Positions 16,043 through 23,924 of a stretch of DNA of 64,000 nt are shown here, in pieces. The notes beneath the pieces were generated by a model. It had not been told where the DNA came from. It searched no databases and saw nothing but the letters and a program-made list of their open reading frames with translations. Numbering within the stretch: the first letter of the stretch is position 1; each line of letters starts with the position of its first letter. This stretch comes from Pseudomonas chlororaphis (GTDB lineage: Bacteria > Pseudomonadota > Gammaproteobacteria > Pseudomonadales > Pseudomonadaceae): positions 1,736,001 through 1,800,000 of the forward strand of contig NZ_MOAL01000004.1 of assembly GCF_003731765.1 (NCBI RefSeq), given 5' to 3'. Both the position numbers and the translations under genes were made by a program.

Positions 16043-18595
16043 ATGATGTTTTGGTTATTGATGGGACTCGCGGCGGCCCTGGTGCTGGCGTATCGGCAGG
16101 CCCCGGCGGCCTTGTGGCTTGGCGTGGGCCTGGGCTGGACGGCCCTGGGTCAGGTGTTTGGCCTGTTGGGCCCGGTGGGGCTGGCCCTGGCGGCGGTGCT
16201 GGTGCTGTTGCCGGCGACGCTGCTGAGTATCAAGCCCCTACGCCGGGCCTTGCTCAGCGCCCGGGCCCTGGCGCTGTTCCGGCAGATCATGCCGGCCATG
16301 TCCGACACCGAGCGGGCGGCCATCGAGTCCGGCAGCGTGTGGTGGGACGCCGAGCTGTTCAGCGGCACGCCACGCTGGTCGCGCTTGTTGCAGGCCGCGC
16401 CGGCCAGCCTCAGCGCCGAGGAGCAAGCCTTTCTCGAGCAGGAGGTGGAGCAGCTCTGCGACATGGCCAACGACTGGGAAACCACGCAGATCTGGCAGGA
16501 CCTGTCGCCCAAGGCCTGGCAATTCACCAAGGACGCCGGTTTCCTGGGGATGATCATTCCCAAGCAATACGGCGGCAAAGGTTTCTCCCATTACGCCCAC
16601 TCCCAAGTGGTGATGAAGCTGTCCACCCGCTGCTCGGCGGCGGCGATCTCGGTGATGGTCCCCAACTCCCTGGGCCCGGCCGAGTTGCTGCTGCACTACG
16701 GCACCGAAGCCCAGCGCGAGCATTACCTGCCGCGCCTGGCCCGGGGCGAGGACATTCCCTGTTTCGCCCTGACCAGCCCTTATGCCGGTTCCGACGCCGG
16801 GGCCATTCCCGATGTCGGGGTGGTCTGCAAGGGGCTGCATGAAGGCCGTGAAGTCTTGGGTTTCAGCGTCACCTGGGATAAGCGCTACATCACCTTGGGC
16901 CCTATTGCCACGGTGCTGGGCCTGGCCTTTCGCGCTGAGGATCCGGACGGCCTGCTGGGCGGTAACAAGGGCAGCCTGGGCATTACCTGCGCGTTGATCC
17001 CCACCAGCCATCCTGGGGTTCAGAGCGGGCGCCGGCACTGGCCGTTGAACGCGGTGTTCCAGAACGGCCCGACCACCGGCAAGGACGTGTTCATCCCCCT
17101 GGAATGGGTGATTGGCGGCGCCGAGCAGGTGGGCAATGGCTGGCGCATGCTGATGGAATGCCTGGCGGCCGGGCGGGCGATTTCCCTGCCGTCGGCCAAC
17201 GTCGGCCTGGGCAAGGTCGCGGTGCGGGGCACCAGTGCCTACGCGGCGATGCGCAAGCAGTTCGGCCTGCCCATCGGCAAGTTCGAAGGCGTGCAGGCCC
17301 CCCTGGCGCGCATGGCCGGGCACCTTTACACCTGCGATGCGGTGCGCAAGGTTTCGGTGGCGTCCCTGGATGCCGGGGAAAAACCCTCGGTGATTTCGGC
17401 CATCGCCAAGTACCACGTCACCGAACGGGCCCGGGCCATCGTCAATGACGGCATGGACATCGTTGCCGGCAAGGGCATCTGCATGGGGCCCAACAACTTC
17501 CTGGCCCGGGCCTACCAGCAGAGCCCGATCGCCATCACCGTGGAAGGCGCGAACATCATGACCCGCTGCCTGATCATCTACGGCCAGGGGCTGATCCGTT
17601 GCCATCCTTATGTGTTCCGCGAAATGGAAGCCGCCCGGGACACTGGCCGCAAAGGCCTGGAGGCGTTCGACAGGGCCATGTTCGGCCATATCAGCTTCTT
17701 CCTGGCCAACAGCGTGCGCGCCACGGTGCACGGGCTGACCGGCGGCCGCCTGCTCAAGGCCCCGGCCAATACCGACAAGGCCCTGGCTCCTTACTACCGC
17801 CAGATCAATCGGCTGTCGGTGGTACTGGCCCTGGTTTCGGACGTGTCCATGGGGGTGTTGGGCGGCGCCCTCAAACGCAAGGAAAGCATCACCGGGCGCC
17901 TGGGGGACATCCTGTCCCAGCTGTATATCCTGTCGTGCGTGCTCAAGCGTTTCGAGGATGACGGCCGCCCTCAGGCCGACTTGCCTCTGGTCCACTGGTC
18001 GGCCCAGGACGCCTTGTTGCGGGCCCACGAGGCCTTGGCCGAAGTGCTCGACAACTACCCCTCGACGCTCGCCGCGCGGGTCCTTCGCGGCCTCAGCTTT
18101 CCTCTGGGTATCGCCTTGCGCAAACCTTCCGACCGGTTGCTAGCCGAGGTCGCCGACCTGGTGCAGACCCCGGGCGCCAGTCGTGACCGGTTGTTGGGGG
18201 ATTCCTATATCCCGCAGCCGCACATCGACAAGCTGGCCTACGGCGAACTGGCGTTCGGCCTGCTGCCCCAAGTGGAGTTGATCGAAGCCCGGCTCAAACC
18301 GGCGATCAAGCAGGGCCTGCTGGCAGCGTTGCCGATCTCCGGCACGGCCTTTTCGGCCTGGCGTACCCAGGCCCTGGAACAGCAGTTGATCAGCCACGAA
18401 GAGGACCAGTTGCTGGGGCGTTACGTCGAATACGCCGATCACGCGATCCAGGTCGACGACTTTCCCCAGGACTTCGGCCTGCTGGAGGCCCTGCAACAAC
18501 GTCAGGCCCACATCGAGCAGGCGGGCAAAAACAGCGGCCGGCGGCGTGCCACCCATTCGGCGGACACCGCCGTGGCCAGCGATCCGGCCTATTGA
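16043..18595 (+). CDS. fadE: FadE-type long acyl-CoA dehydrogenase
   Basis: The 850-residue product has N-terminal membrane segments (about 1-65), an acyl-CoA dehydrogenase core (GFLGMIIPKQYGGKGFS, the FAD-binding segments ALTSPYAGSDAG and VEGANIMTRCL) and the long C-terminal extension (DUF1974) seen in gammaproteobacterial FadE (about 815 residues). It catalyses the first oxidation of acyl-CoA to trans-2-enoyl-CoA. AGAGG precedes the tandem ATGs at 16043 and 16046. It begins a tight series with FabG, MaoC, thiolase and ligase genes (gaps of 0 to 30 bp), which argues that this copy is dedicated to chains from the alkane locus. Confidence 0.9.
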   Translation: MMFWLLMGLAAALVLAYRQAPAALWLGVGLGWTALGQVFGLLGPVGLALAAVLVLLPATLLSIKPLRRALLSARALALFRQIMPAMSDTERAAIESGSVWWDAELFSGTPRWSRLLQAAPASLSAEEQAFLEQEVEQLCDMANDWETTQIWQDLSPKAWQFTKDAGFLGMIIPKQYGGKGFSHYAHSQVVMKLSTRCSAAAISVMVPNSLGPAELLLHYGTEAQREHYLPRLARGEDIPCFALTSPYAGSDAGAIPDVGVVCKGLHEGREVLGFSVTWDKRYITLGPIATVLGLAFRAEDPDGLLGGNKGSLGITCALIPTSHPGVQSGRRHWPLNAVFQNGPTTGKDVFIPLEWVIGGAEQVGNGWRMLMECLAAGRAISLPSANVGLGKVAVRGTSAYAAMRKQFGLPIGKFEGVQAPLARMAGHLYTCDAVRKVSVASLDAGEKPSVISAIAKYHVTERARAIVNDGMDIVAGKGICMGPNNFLARAYQQSPIAITVEGANIMTRCLIIYGQGLIRCHPYVFREMEAARDTGRKGLEAFDRAMFGHISFFLANSVRATVHGLTGGRLLKAPANTDKALAPYYRQINRLSVVLALVSDVSMGVLGGALKRKESITGRLGDILSQLYILSCVLKRFEDDGRPQADLPLVHWSAQDALLRAHEALAEVLDNYPSTLAARVLRGLSFPLGIALRKPSDRLLAEVADLVQTPGASRDRLLGDSYIPQPHIDKLAYGELAFGLLPQVELIEARLKPAIKQGLLAALPISGTAFSAWRTQALEQQLISHEEDQLLGRYVEYADHAIQVDDFPQDFGLLEALQQRQAHIEQAGKNSGRRRATHSADTAVASDPAY

Positions 18596-18625
18596 CCTCA
18601 GTGTGTTTGCCATCGGGAACTGTCT

Positions 18626-19969
18626 ATGTCTGACTCTTATCTTGCCTTCGTCAATTCCCCCTGGGGCCGTCGCCTGGCCCAGGGGGCCGGCTTGCCCCAA
18701 CCCTTGCCCCTGCAACGTGGCGGGCAGGGCGCCCTGGTCAATCCGGTGATTCTCGGGGCCGGGCCCCAGGGCCGGCTGCTGGGGGAACTGCAACGCATCT
18801 TCGCCGCCACCGACACGGTGGCGGCCCAACCGGCGAGCATCGAGGCGCCGTCCACGGTCAAGGCCCAGGGCTTGGTGTTTGACGCCACGGGCCTGGCGGA
18901 CATTGCCCAACTGGATGAGCTGTACCGGTTTTTCCACGCCAATGTGCGGCGCTTGGGCCAACACAGTCGGGTGCTGGTCTTGGGCACCGCGCCCGAACAC
19001 TGCCCGGCCTTGGCCCAGGCGGTGGTGCAGCGGGCCCTGGAAGGGTTTGTGCGTTCCCTGGGCAAGGAGCTGCGGCGGGCCATCACCGTGCAGCTGATTT
19101 ACGTCGAGCCCGGTGCCGAGACCGAGCTGGACAGCAGCCTGCGCTTCTTTCTGTCGCCCCGTTCGGCCTACGTCTCGGGCCAGGTGGTGCGCATCGCTGA
19201 ATCGGTGGATGTGCCTAAAGACCTGCGCTGGCAGCAGCCGCTGACGGGGCGCCGAGCCCTGGTCACCGGCGCCTGCCGGGGCATCGGCCTGGCAATTGCC
19301 CAGGTCCTGGCCCGGGACGGCGCCCAGGTGGTGTGCCTGGATATTCCGCAGAACGCCCAGGCCCTGGAGCAGGCCGCCGCCTCTGTGGGCGGCAGTGCTT
19401 TCAGCCTGGACATCACCGCGGCCGACGCCGGGCAACGGTTGCTGGCGTTCGTCGGTGAGCACGGTGCCTTCGATATCGTGGTGCACAACGCCGGCATCAC
19501 CCAGGACAAGACCTTGGCGAAAATGAGCGAAGCCGCTTGGCGCCAGGTCATGGCGGTCAACCTGGAAGCGCCGTTGCTGCTGAGCCAGGCGCTGCTGGAG
19601 GGCCAGGGCCTGAACCCGGGGGGGCGGATTGTCTGCGTCTCGTCGATTTCCGGGATTGCCGGCAACCTCGGGCAAAGTAACTACGCCACGTCCAAGGCCG
19701 GGGTCATCGGCCTGGTGCAGAGCCTCGCGCCCTTGGCGGCGCGCCAGCAGATCACGGTCAACGGCGTGGCCCCGGGCTTTATCGAGACCCAGATGACCGC
19801 GAAAATCCCGCTGATGATTCGTGAGGCCGGGCGCCGCATGAATTCCTTGTCCCAGGGCGGGCAGGCGGTGGACGTTGCACACACCATCGCCTGGCTGGCC
19901 CACCCGGCCTCCGGTGGCATCAACGGGCAGGTGGTCCGCGTCTGCGGGCAAAGCCTGCTGGGAGCCTGA
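18626..19969 (+). CDS. High-molecular-weight FabG (FabG4-like 3-oxoacyl reductase)
   Basis: The 447-residue product joins a degenerate N-terminal Rossmann-like half to a C-terminal SDR domain with TGACRGIG, HNAG, the Ser of VSSISG and YATSK. This two-part layout and length are those of mycobacterial FabG4 rather than the 245-residue FabG. FabG enzymes interconvert 3-oxoacyl and (R)-3-hydroxyacyl thioesters. Coupled to a MaoC hydratase, it would supply the third step of beta-oxidation with R stereochemistry. It is 30 bp after fadE and 3 bp before the MaoC gene. Confidence 0.85.
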   Translation: MSDSYLAFVNSPWGRRLAQGAGLPQPLPLQRGGQGALVNPVILGAGPQGRLLGELQRIFAATDTVAAQPASIEAPSTVKAQGLVFDATGLADIAQLDELYRFFHANVRRLGQHSRVLVLGTAPEHCPALAQAVVQRALEGFVRSLGKELRRAITVQLIYVEPGAETELDSSLRFFLSPRSAYVSGQVVRIAESVDVPKDLRWQQPLTGRRALVTGACRGIGLAIAQVLARDGAQVVCLDIPQNAQALEQAAASVGGSAFSLDITAADAGQRLLAFVGEHGAFDIVVHNAGITQDKTLAKMSEAAWRQVMAVNLEAPLLLSQALLEGQGLNPGGRIVCVSSISGIAGNLGQSNYATSKAGVIGLVQSLAPLAARQQITVNGVAPGFIETQMTAKIPLMIREAGRRMNSLSQGGQAVDVAHTIAWLAHPASGGINGQVVRVCGQSLLGA

Positions 19970-19972
19970 ACC

Positions 19973-20863
19973 ATGACTGCCGATGCTTCGATTCGCATCA
20001 TCGAGCCGCCACCGTCCCGTGGCCAATTGCTCTACGACGGTATTCGCAGCCTGCGCAAGCCCGCGCTGGACGTACCGCCCACGCTGCCGACGGAGCGCCT
20101 GGTGCGCCCGGCGGTGGAATTGCAGGCCGGGGAGATCGCCCGTTACGCCCAGGCTTGCGGTTTTCGCCGGGAGCACGGGGTGCCGCTGGCCTTTCCCCAT
20201 GTCTTGGCGTTCCCCCTGCACCTGTTGCTGCTCACCCGGCGCAGCTTTCCCTATCCGGCCAGCGGCATGGTCCATTTGGCCAATCGCATCCGCCAGTACC
20301 AACGCTTGGAAGAGGGCCAGGCCCTGCGTCTGGAAGTGTGCGCCGAACGTTGGCTGGCCCACCCCAAGGGCCAGGCCCTGTCGATTGCCACCCGGGCCCA
20401 CAGCGGCGGCGGCCTGGTCTGGGAAAGCGCCAGCCTGTATTTGCGCCGTGGCGTGAGCCAGCCCATCGGTGAGCCGTGGCAAGGCTCGCTGCCGATGGAC
20501 GAGCAGACGTTGGTGCGCACGCAGCGCTGGAGCCTGGGCGGCGATCTGGGGCGACGTTTTGCCCACGTCAGTGGCGACTTCAACCCGATCCACACCTCGT
20601 TGCTCGGTGCGCGCCTGTTCGGTTTTCGCCGGCCCATCGCCCACGGCATGTGGACCCTGGGCCGGGCCCTGGCGGCCCAGCAACCGCCCCATCCCTTGGC
20701 GGCGGCCGAGCTGGACTGCGAGTTCAAACTGCCGATTTTCCTGCCGGCAGCCGTGACCTTGTGGAACCGCTTGCCCGACGGCCCGCGCCATGAATTTGAA
20801 GTGCGCAACCACACAGGGGACCAACCCCATATGCGCGGCTTATTGATCTGGGGAGCTCGCTGA
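19973..20863 (+). CDS. MaoC-family enoyl-CoA hydratase (HtdX-like)
   Basis: The 296-residue product has a double hot-dog layout. The hydratase-2 motif is in the C-terminal half: Asp202 and His207 in SGDFNPIHTS, followed by AHGMW at 223-227. Family members hydrate trans-2-enoyl-CoA to (R)-3-hydroxyacyl-CoA. GGGAG precedes the ATG and its stop overlaps the thiolase start by one base, showing translational coupling. It pairs with the upstream FabG4-like reductase, as HtdX does in mycobacteria. Confidence 0.85.
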   Translation: MTADASIRIIEPPPSRGQLLYDGIRSLRKPALDVPPTLPTERLVRPAVELQAGEIARYAQACGFRREHGVPLAFPHVLAFPLHLLLLTRRSFPYPASGMVHLANRIRQYQRLEEGQALRLEVCAERWLAHPKGQALSIATRAHSGGGLVWESASLYLRRGVSQPIGEPWQGSLPMDEQTLVRTQRWSLGGDLGRRFAHVSGDFNPIHTSLLGARLFGFRRPIAHGMWTLGRALAAQQPPHPLAAAELDCEFKLPIFLPAAVTLWNRLPDGPRHEFEVRNHTGDQPHMRGLLIWGAR

Positions 20864-22161
20864 TGACCGAGTACAGCTTCAATCCGGCGCCGGTGCGTCG
20901 GGTGGCGATCCTGGGCGGCAACCGGATTCCGTTTGCCCGTTCCAATACCCAATACGCCCATGACAGCAACCAGGACCTGCTGGTGGCGGCGCTGCAAGGC
21001 CTGGTGGACCGTTTCGGCCTGTCGGGCCAGCGCCTGGGGGAGTTTGCCGCGGGGGCGGTGATCAAGCATTCCCGGGATTTCAACCTGGCCCGGGAAAGCC
21101 TGCTGTCCACCACCTTGTCGCCGCAGACCCCAGCCTACGATGTGCAGCAGGCTTGCGGCACCGGGCTTGAGGCGGCGCTGCTGGTGGCCAACAAGATCGC
21201 CCTGGGGCAGATCGACGTCGGGATTGCCGGCGGGGCCGATACCACCTCCGACGCGCCCATCGGCATCAACGAGGGCCTGCGTCGCGCCTTGCTCCAGGCC
21301 AACCGCGCCAAGGGCACCGGCAACAAGCTGCGCAGCCTGCTCAAGGTGCGCCCGGGGATGTTGTTCAAACCCCTGTTGCCGCGCAATGGCGAACCGCGCA
21401 CCGGCCTGTCCATGGGCGAGCACTGCGAAGCCATGGCCCAGCGCTGGCAGATCAAGCGCCTGGCCCAGGACGAGTTGGCCCTCAATAGCCATCGTCGCCT
21501 GGACGCGGCTTACCGGCGCGGGTTTTTCGACGACCTGATCAGCCCCTATCGCGGCCTCAGTCGCGACAACAATCTGCGCGCCGATGCCAGCCTGGAAAAA
21601 CTCGCTGGCCTGGGCCCGGCCTACGACCGCCAGCACGGCACCCTGACCGCCGGCAATTCGACGCCGCTCACCGATGGTGCCTCGGTGGTGCTGCTGGCCA
21701 GCGAAGAGTGGGCAGCGGCCCACCAGTTGCCGGTGCTGGCGTACCTGCGCACCGGGGAAACCGCCGCAGTGAACTTTGTCGATGGCAGCGAAGGGCTGTT
21801 GATGGCCCCGGCCTATGCGGTGCCACGGATGCTCGCCCGGGAAGGCCTGGGCCTCAAGGATTTTGATTTCTACGAGATCCACGAAGCCTTTGCCGCCCAG
21901 GTGCTGTGCACCCTCAAGGCCTGGGAAGACCCCGATTACTGCCGCGAGCGCCTGGGCCTGGAGGGCGCGCTGGGCAGCCTCGACCGCGACAAACTCAACG
22001 TCAACGGCGGCTCCCTGGGCTGTGGGCACCCGTTTGCTGCCACCGGTGGGCGCTTGCTCGCGAGCCTGGCCAAGGTGATCCATGAGCGTGGCGGCGGGCG
22101 CGGGCTGATTTCAGTCTGTGCAGCCGGCGGGCTGGGCATCACCGCCATTGTCGAAAAATAA
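20863..22161 (+). CDS. Acetyl-CoA C-acyltransferase (FadI/FadA2-type thiolase)
   Basis: The 432-residue thiolase has the acylated cysteine Cys98 (QQACGTG), the EIHEAFA histidine motif, NVNGGSLGCGHPFAATGGR and the late catalytic cysteine in VCAAGGLG. It cleaves 3-oxoacyl-CoA to acetyl-CoA and a chain shortened by two carbons, the last step of the beta-oxidation set encoded here. Length and motifs are closer to FadI (436) than to FadA (about 390). Confidence 0.88.
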   Translation: MTEYSFNPAPVRRVAILGGNRIPFARSNTQYAHDSNQDLLVAALQGLVDRFGLSGQRLGEFAAGAVIKHSRDFNLARESLLSTTLSPQTPAYDVQQACGTGLEAALLVANKIALGQIDVGIAGGADTTSDAPIGINEGLRRALLQANRAKGTGNKLRSLLKVRPGMLFKPLLPRNGEPRTGLSMGEHCEAMAQRWQIKRLAQDELALNSHRRLDAAYRRGFFDDLISPYRGLSRDNNLRADASLEKLAGLGPAYDRQHGTLTAGNSTPLTDGASVVLLASEEWAAAHQLPVLAYLRTGETAAVNFVDGSEGLLMAPAYAVPRMLAREGLGLKDFDFYEIHEAFAAQVLCTLKAWEDPDYCRERLGLEGALGSLDRDKLNVNGGSLGCGHPFAATGGRLLASLAKVIHERGGGRGLISVCAAGGLGITAIVEK

Positions 22162-22180
22162 AAACCACAAGGAGACTGCC

Positions 22181-23884
22181 ATGAGTGTCGTGAGCCTGCA
22201 CCCCGCTGAGCGCATCTGGCTGAAGGCCTACCGGGCCGGCGTGCCCACGGATATTGAAGCCGATATCGATCGTTATCCGTCGCTGCGCGAGGTGTTTCTC
22301 GAACACGTGGACAAGTACCGCCAGCGCGTGGCTTACGTCAGCATTGGCACCGAGATGGGCTACGACCAGTGGCAGAGCCGGGCCTTCGCGTTCGCGGCCT
22401 GGCTGCAATCCAAAGGGGTGAAGAAGGGCGATCGGGTGGCGTTGATGATGCCCAACTGCCTGCAATACCCAATCTGCCTGTTCGGCACCCTGTTGATCGG
22501 CGCGGTGGTGGTCAACGTCAACCCGCTGTACACCGCCCACGAACTGCGGCACCTGCTCAAGGACAGCGGCGCGCAGACCGTGGTGATCTTCGAGAACTTC
22601 GCCCACACCCTGGAACAGGCACTGCCCGGCAGCGCCCTGAAGAACATCGTGGTGGCGGCCATTGGTGACCTGCTGGGGCCCTTCAAGGGCGCGGCGCTGA
22701 ATTTTGTGCTGCGCCATGTGCAGAAACAGGTGCCGCGTTTCAAACTGCCTGGGGCCATTCGCTTTCCGGCGATGCTCAAGCAGGCCGGGGTGCTGGAGTA
22801 CCGCCAGGTCGAGTTGAAACACGACGACATCGCCTTCCTGCAATACACCGGCGGCACCACCGGCGACGCCAAGGGCGCCATGCTCACTCACCGCAACATC
22901 CTCGCCAACCTGATGCAGGCCAAGGCCTGGGTCGGCGATCAACTGGACGAGAACCGGCAGGAAACCAACGTCACCTTGCTGCCGCTGTACCACGTGCTGT
23001 CGCTGACGGTGAACTGCCTGATGTTTATGTGCCTGGGCGGACGCAACATCCTGATCGCCAACCCCCGGGACGTGAAGCGGGTGCAGATGATCCTGCGCAA
23101 GGAAAAATTCAGCGGCATCGTCGGGGTCAACACCCTGTTCAACGGCTTGCTGGAGAACGAGGCGTTTCGTAACCGGGATTTTTCCGACCTGAAACTGGCC
23201 ATCGCTGGCGGCATGGCCACCCACACGGCGGTGGCCCGACGCTGGAAGGAGGTGACCGGGTTGCCGATCGTCGAGGGCTATGGCCTGACTGAATGCTCAC
23301 CGGTGGTGAGCATCAGCCCGATCGACATTTCCCGCCTGCGGGACACGGACTTCACTGGCACCATCGGTGTGCCGCTGCCTTCGACCTGGGTGCGCTTTGT
23401 GCGTGAGGACGGCGAGCTGGCCGAGTTGGGGGAGGAAGGGGAGTTGCAGGTGCGCGGGCCTCAGGTGATGAAGGGCTACTGGCAGCGGCCGGATGAGACG
23501 GCACAAGTGCTGGACCGCCACGGTTGGCTCTCCACCGGGGATATTGGGGTCATGAACGAACAGGGTTTCATTCGCTTGGTGGACCGCAAGAAAGACATGA
23601 TCCTGGTCTCGGGTTTCAACGTGTACCCGAACGAGATCGAAGATGTAGTGGCCTTGCACCCTGGCGTGGCCGAAGTGGCGGCGATTGGCGTGGAAGATGG
23701 GGTCAGCGGCGAGAAAGTGAAGATTTTCGTGGTGCGCAAAGACCCCTCGCTGACCCAGGAGCAACTGCTGGCCCACTGCCGTGAATACCTCACGGGCTAC
23801 AAGGTGCCGCGCTACGTGGAATTCCGCAGCGAAGAGCTGCCCAAGACCACCGTGGGCAAGGTCCTGCGCCGCGCCCTGCGCTGA
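22181..23884 (+). CDS. Long-chain fatty-acid-CoA ligase (FadD-like)
   Basis: The 567-residue adenylate-forming enzyme has the phosphate loop YTGGTTGDAKGAMLTH (P-loop motif), YGLTECSP, the hinge region DRKKDMILVSGFNVYPNEIE and the C-terminal catalytic lysine segment PKTTVGKVLRR. It activates fatty acids to acyl-CoA at the inner membrane. The ATG at 22181 has AAGGAG upstream, preferable to the earlier frame opening at 22118. Its place at the end of the series provides the entry step for acids derived from alkanes. Confidence 0.9.
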   Translation: MSVVSLHPAERIWLKAYRAGVPTDIEADIDRYPSLREVFLEHVDKYRQRVAYVSIGTEMGYDQWQSRAFAFAAWLQSKGVKKGDRVALMMPNCLQYPICLFGTLLIGAVVVNVNPLYTAHELRHLLKDSGAQTVVIFENFAHTLEQALPGSALKNIVVAAIGDLLGPFKGAALNFVLRHVQKQVPRFKLPGAIRFPAMLKQAGVLEYRQVELKHDDIAFLQYTGGTTGDAKGAMLTHRNILANLMQAKAWVGDQLDENRQETNVTLLPLYHVLSLTVNCLMFMCLGGRNILIANPRDVKRVQMILRKEKFSGIVGVNTLFNGLLENEAFRNRDFSDLKLAIAGGMATHTAVARRWKEVTGLPIVEGYGLTECSPVVSISPIDISRLRDTDFTGTIGVPLPSTWVRFVREDGELAELGEEGELQVRGPQVMKGYWQRPDETAQVLDRHGWLSTGDIGVMNEQGFIRLVDRKKDMILVSGFNVYPNEIEDVVALHPGVAEVAAIGVEDGVSGEKVKIFVVRKDPSLTQEQLLAHCREYLTGYKVPRYVEFRSEELPKTTVGKVLRRALR

Positions 23885-23892
23885 ACCGATGC

Positions 23893-23916
23893 CGCCGCCG
23901 GCCCGTGCCGGCGGCG
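23893..23916. terminator. Bidirectional hairpin between the acyl-CoA ligase gene and paaZ
   Basis: CGCCGCCGGC-CCGT-GCCGGCGGCG is a perfect 10-bp stem in the 40-bp gap between two convergent genes. Confidence 0.65.
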
Positions 23917-23924
23917 TGTTGCGG

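Noticed and set aside
16238..18028. 596-codon minus-strand frame inside fadE
   Set aside because: It is antisense to the acyl-CoA dehydrogenase core; no ribosome site or domain.
18140..20830. 896-codon minus-strand frame over fadE-fabG-maoC
   Set aside because: It spans several intact plus-strand genes and shows only shadow composition with no recognisable motif.
20251..22083. 610-codon minus-strand frame over the MaoC and thiolase genes
   Set aside because: Shadow of two well-supported coding genes.
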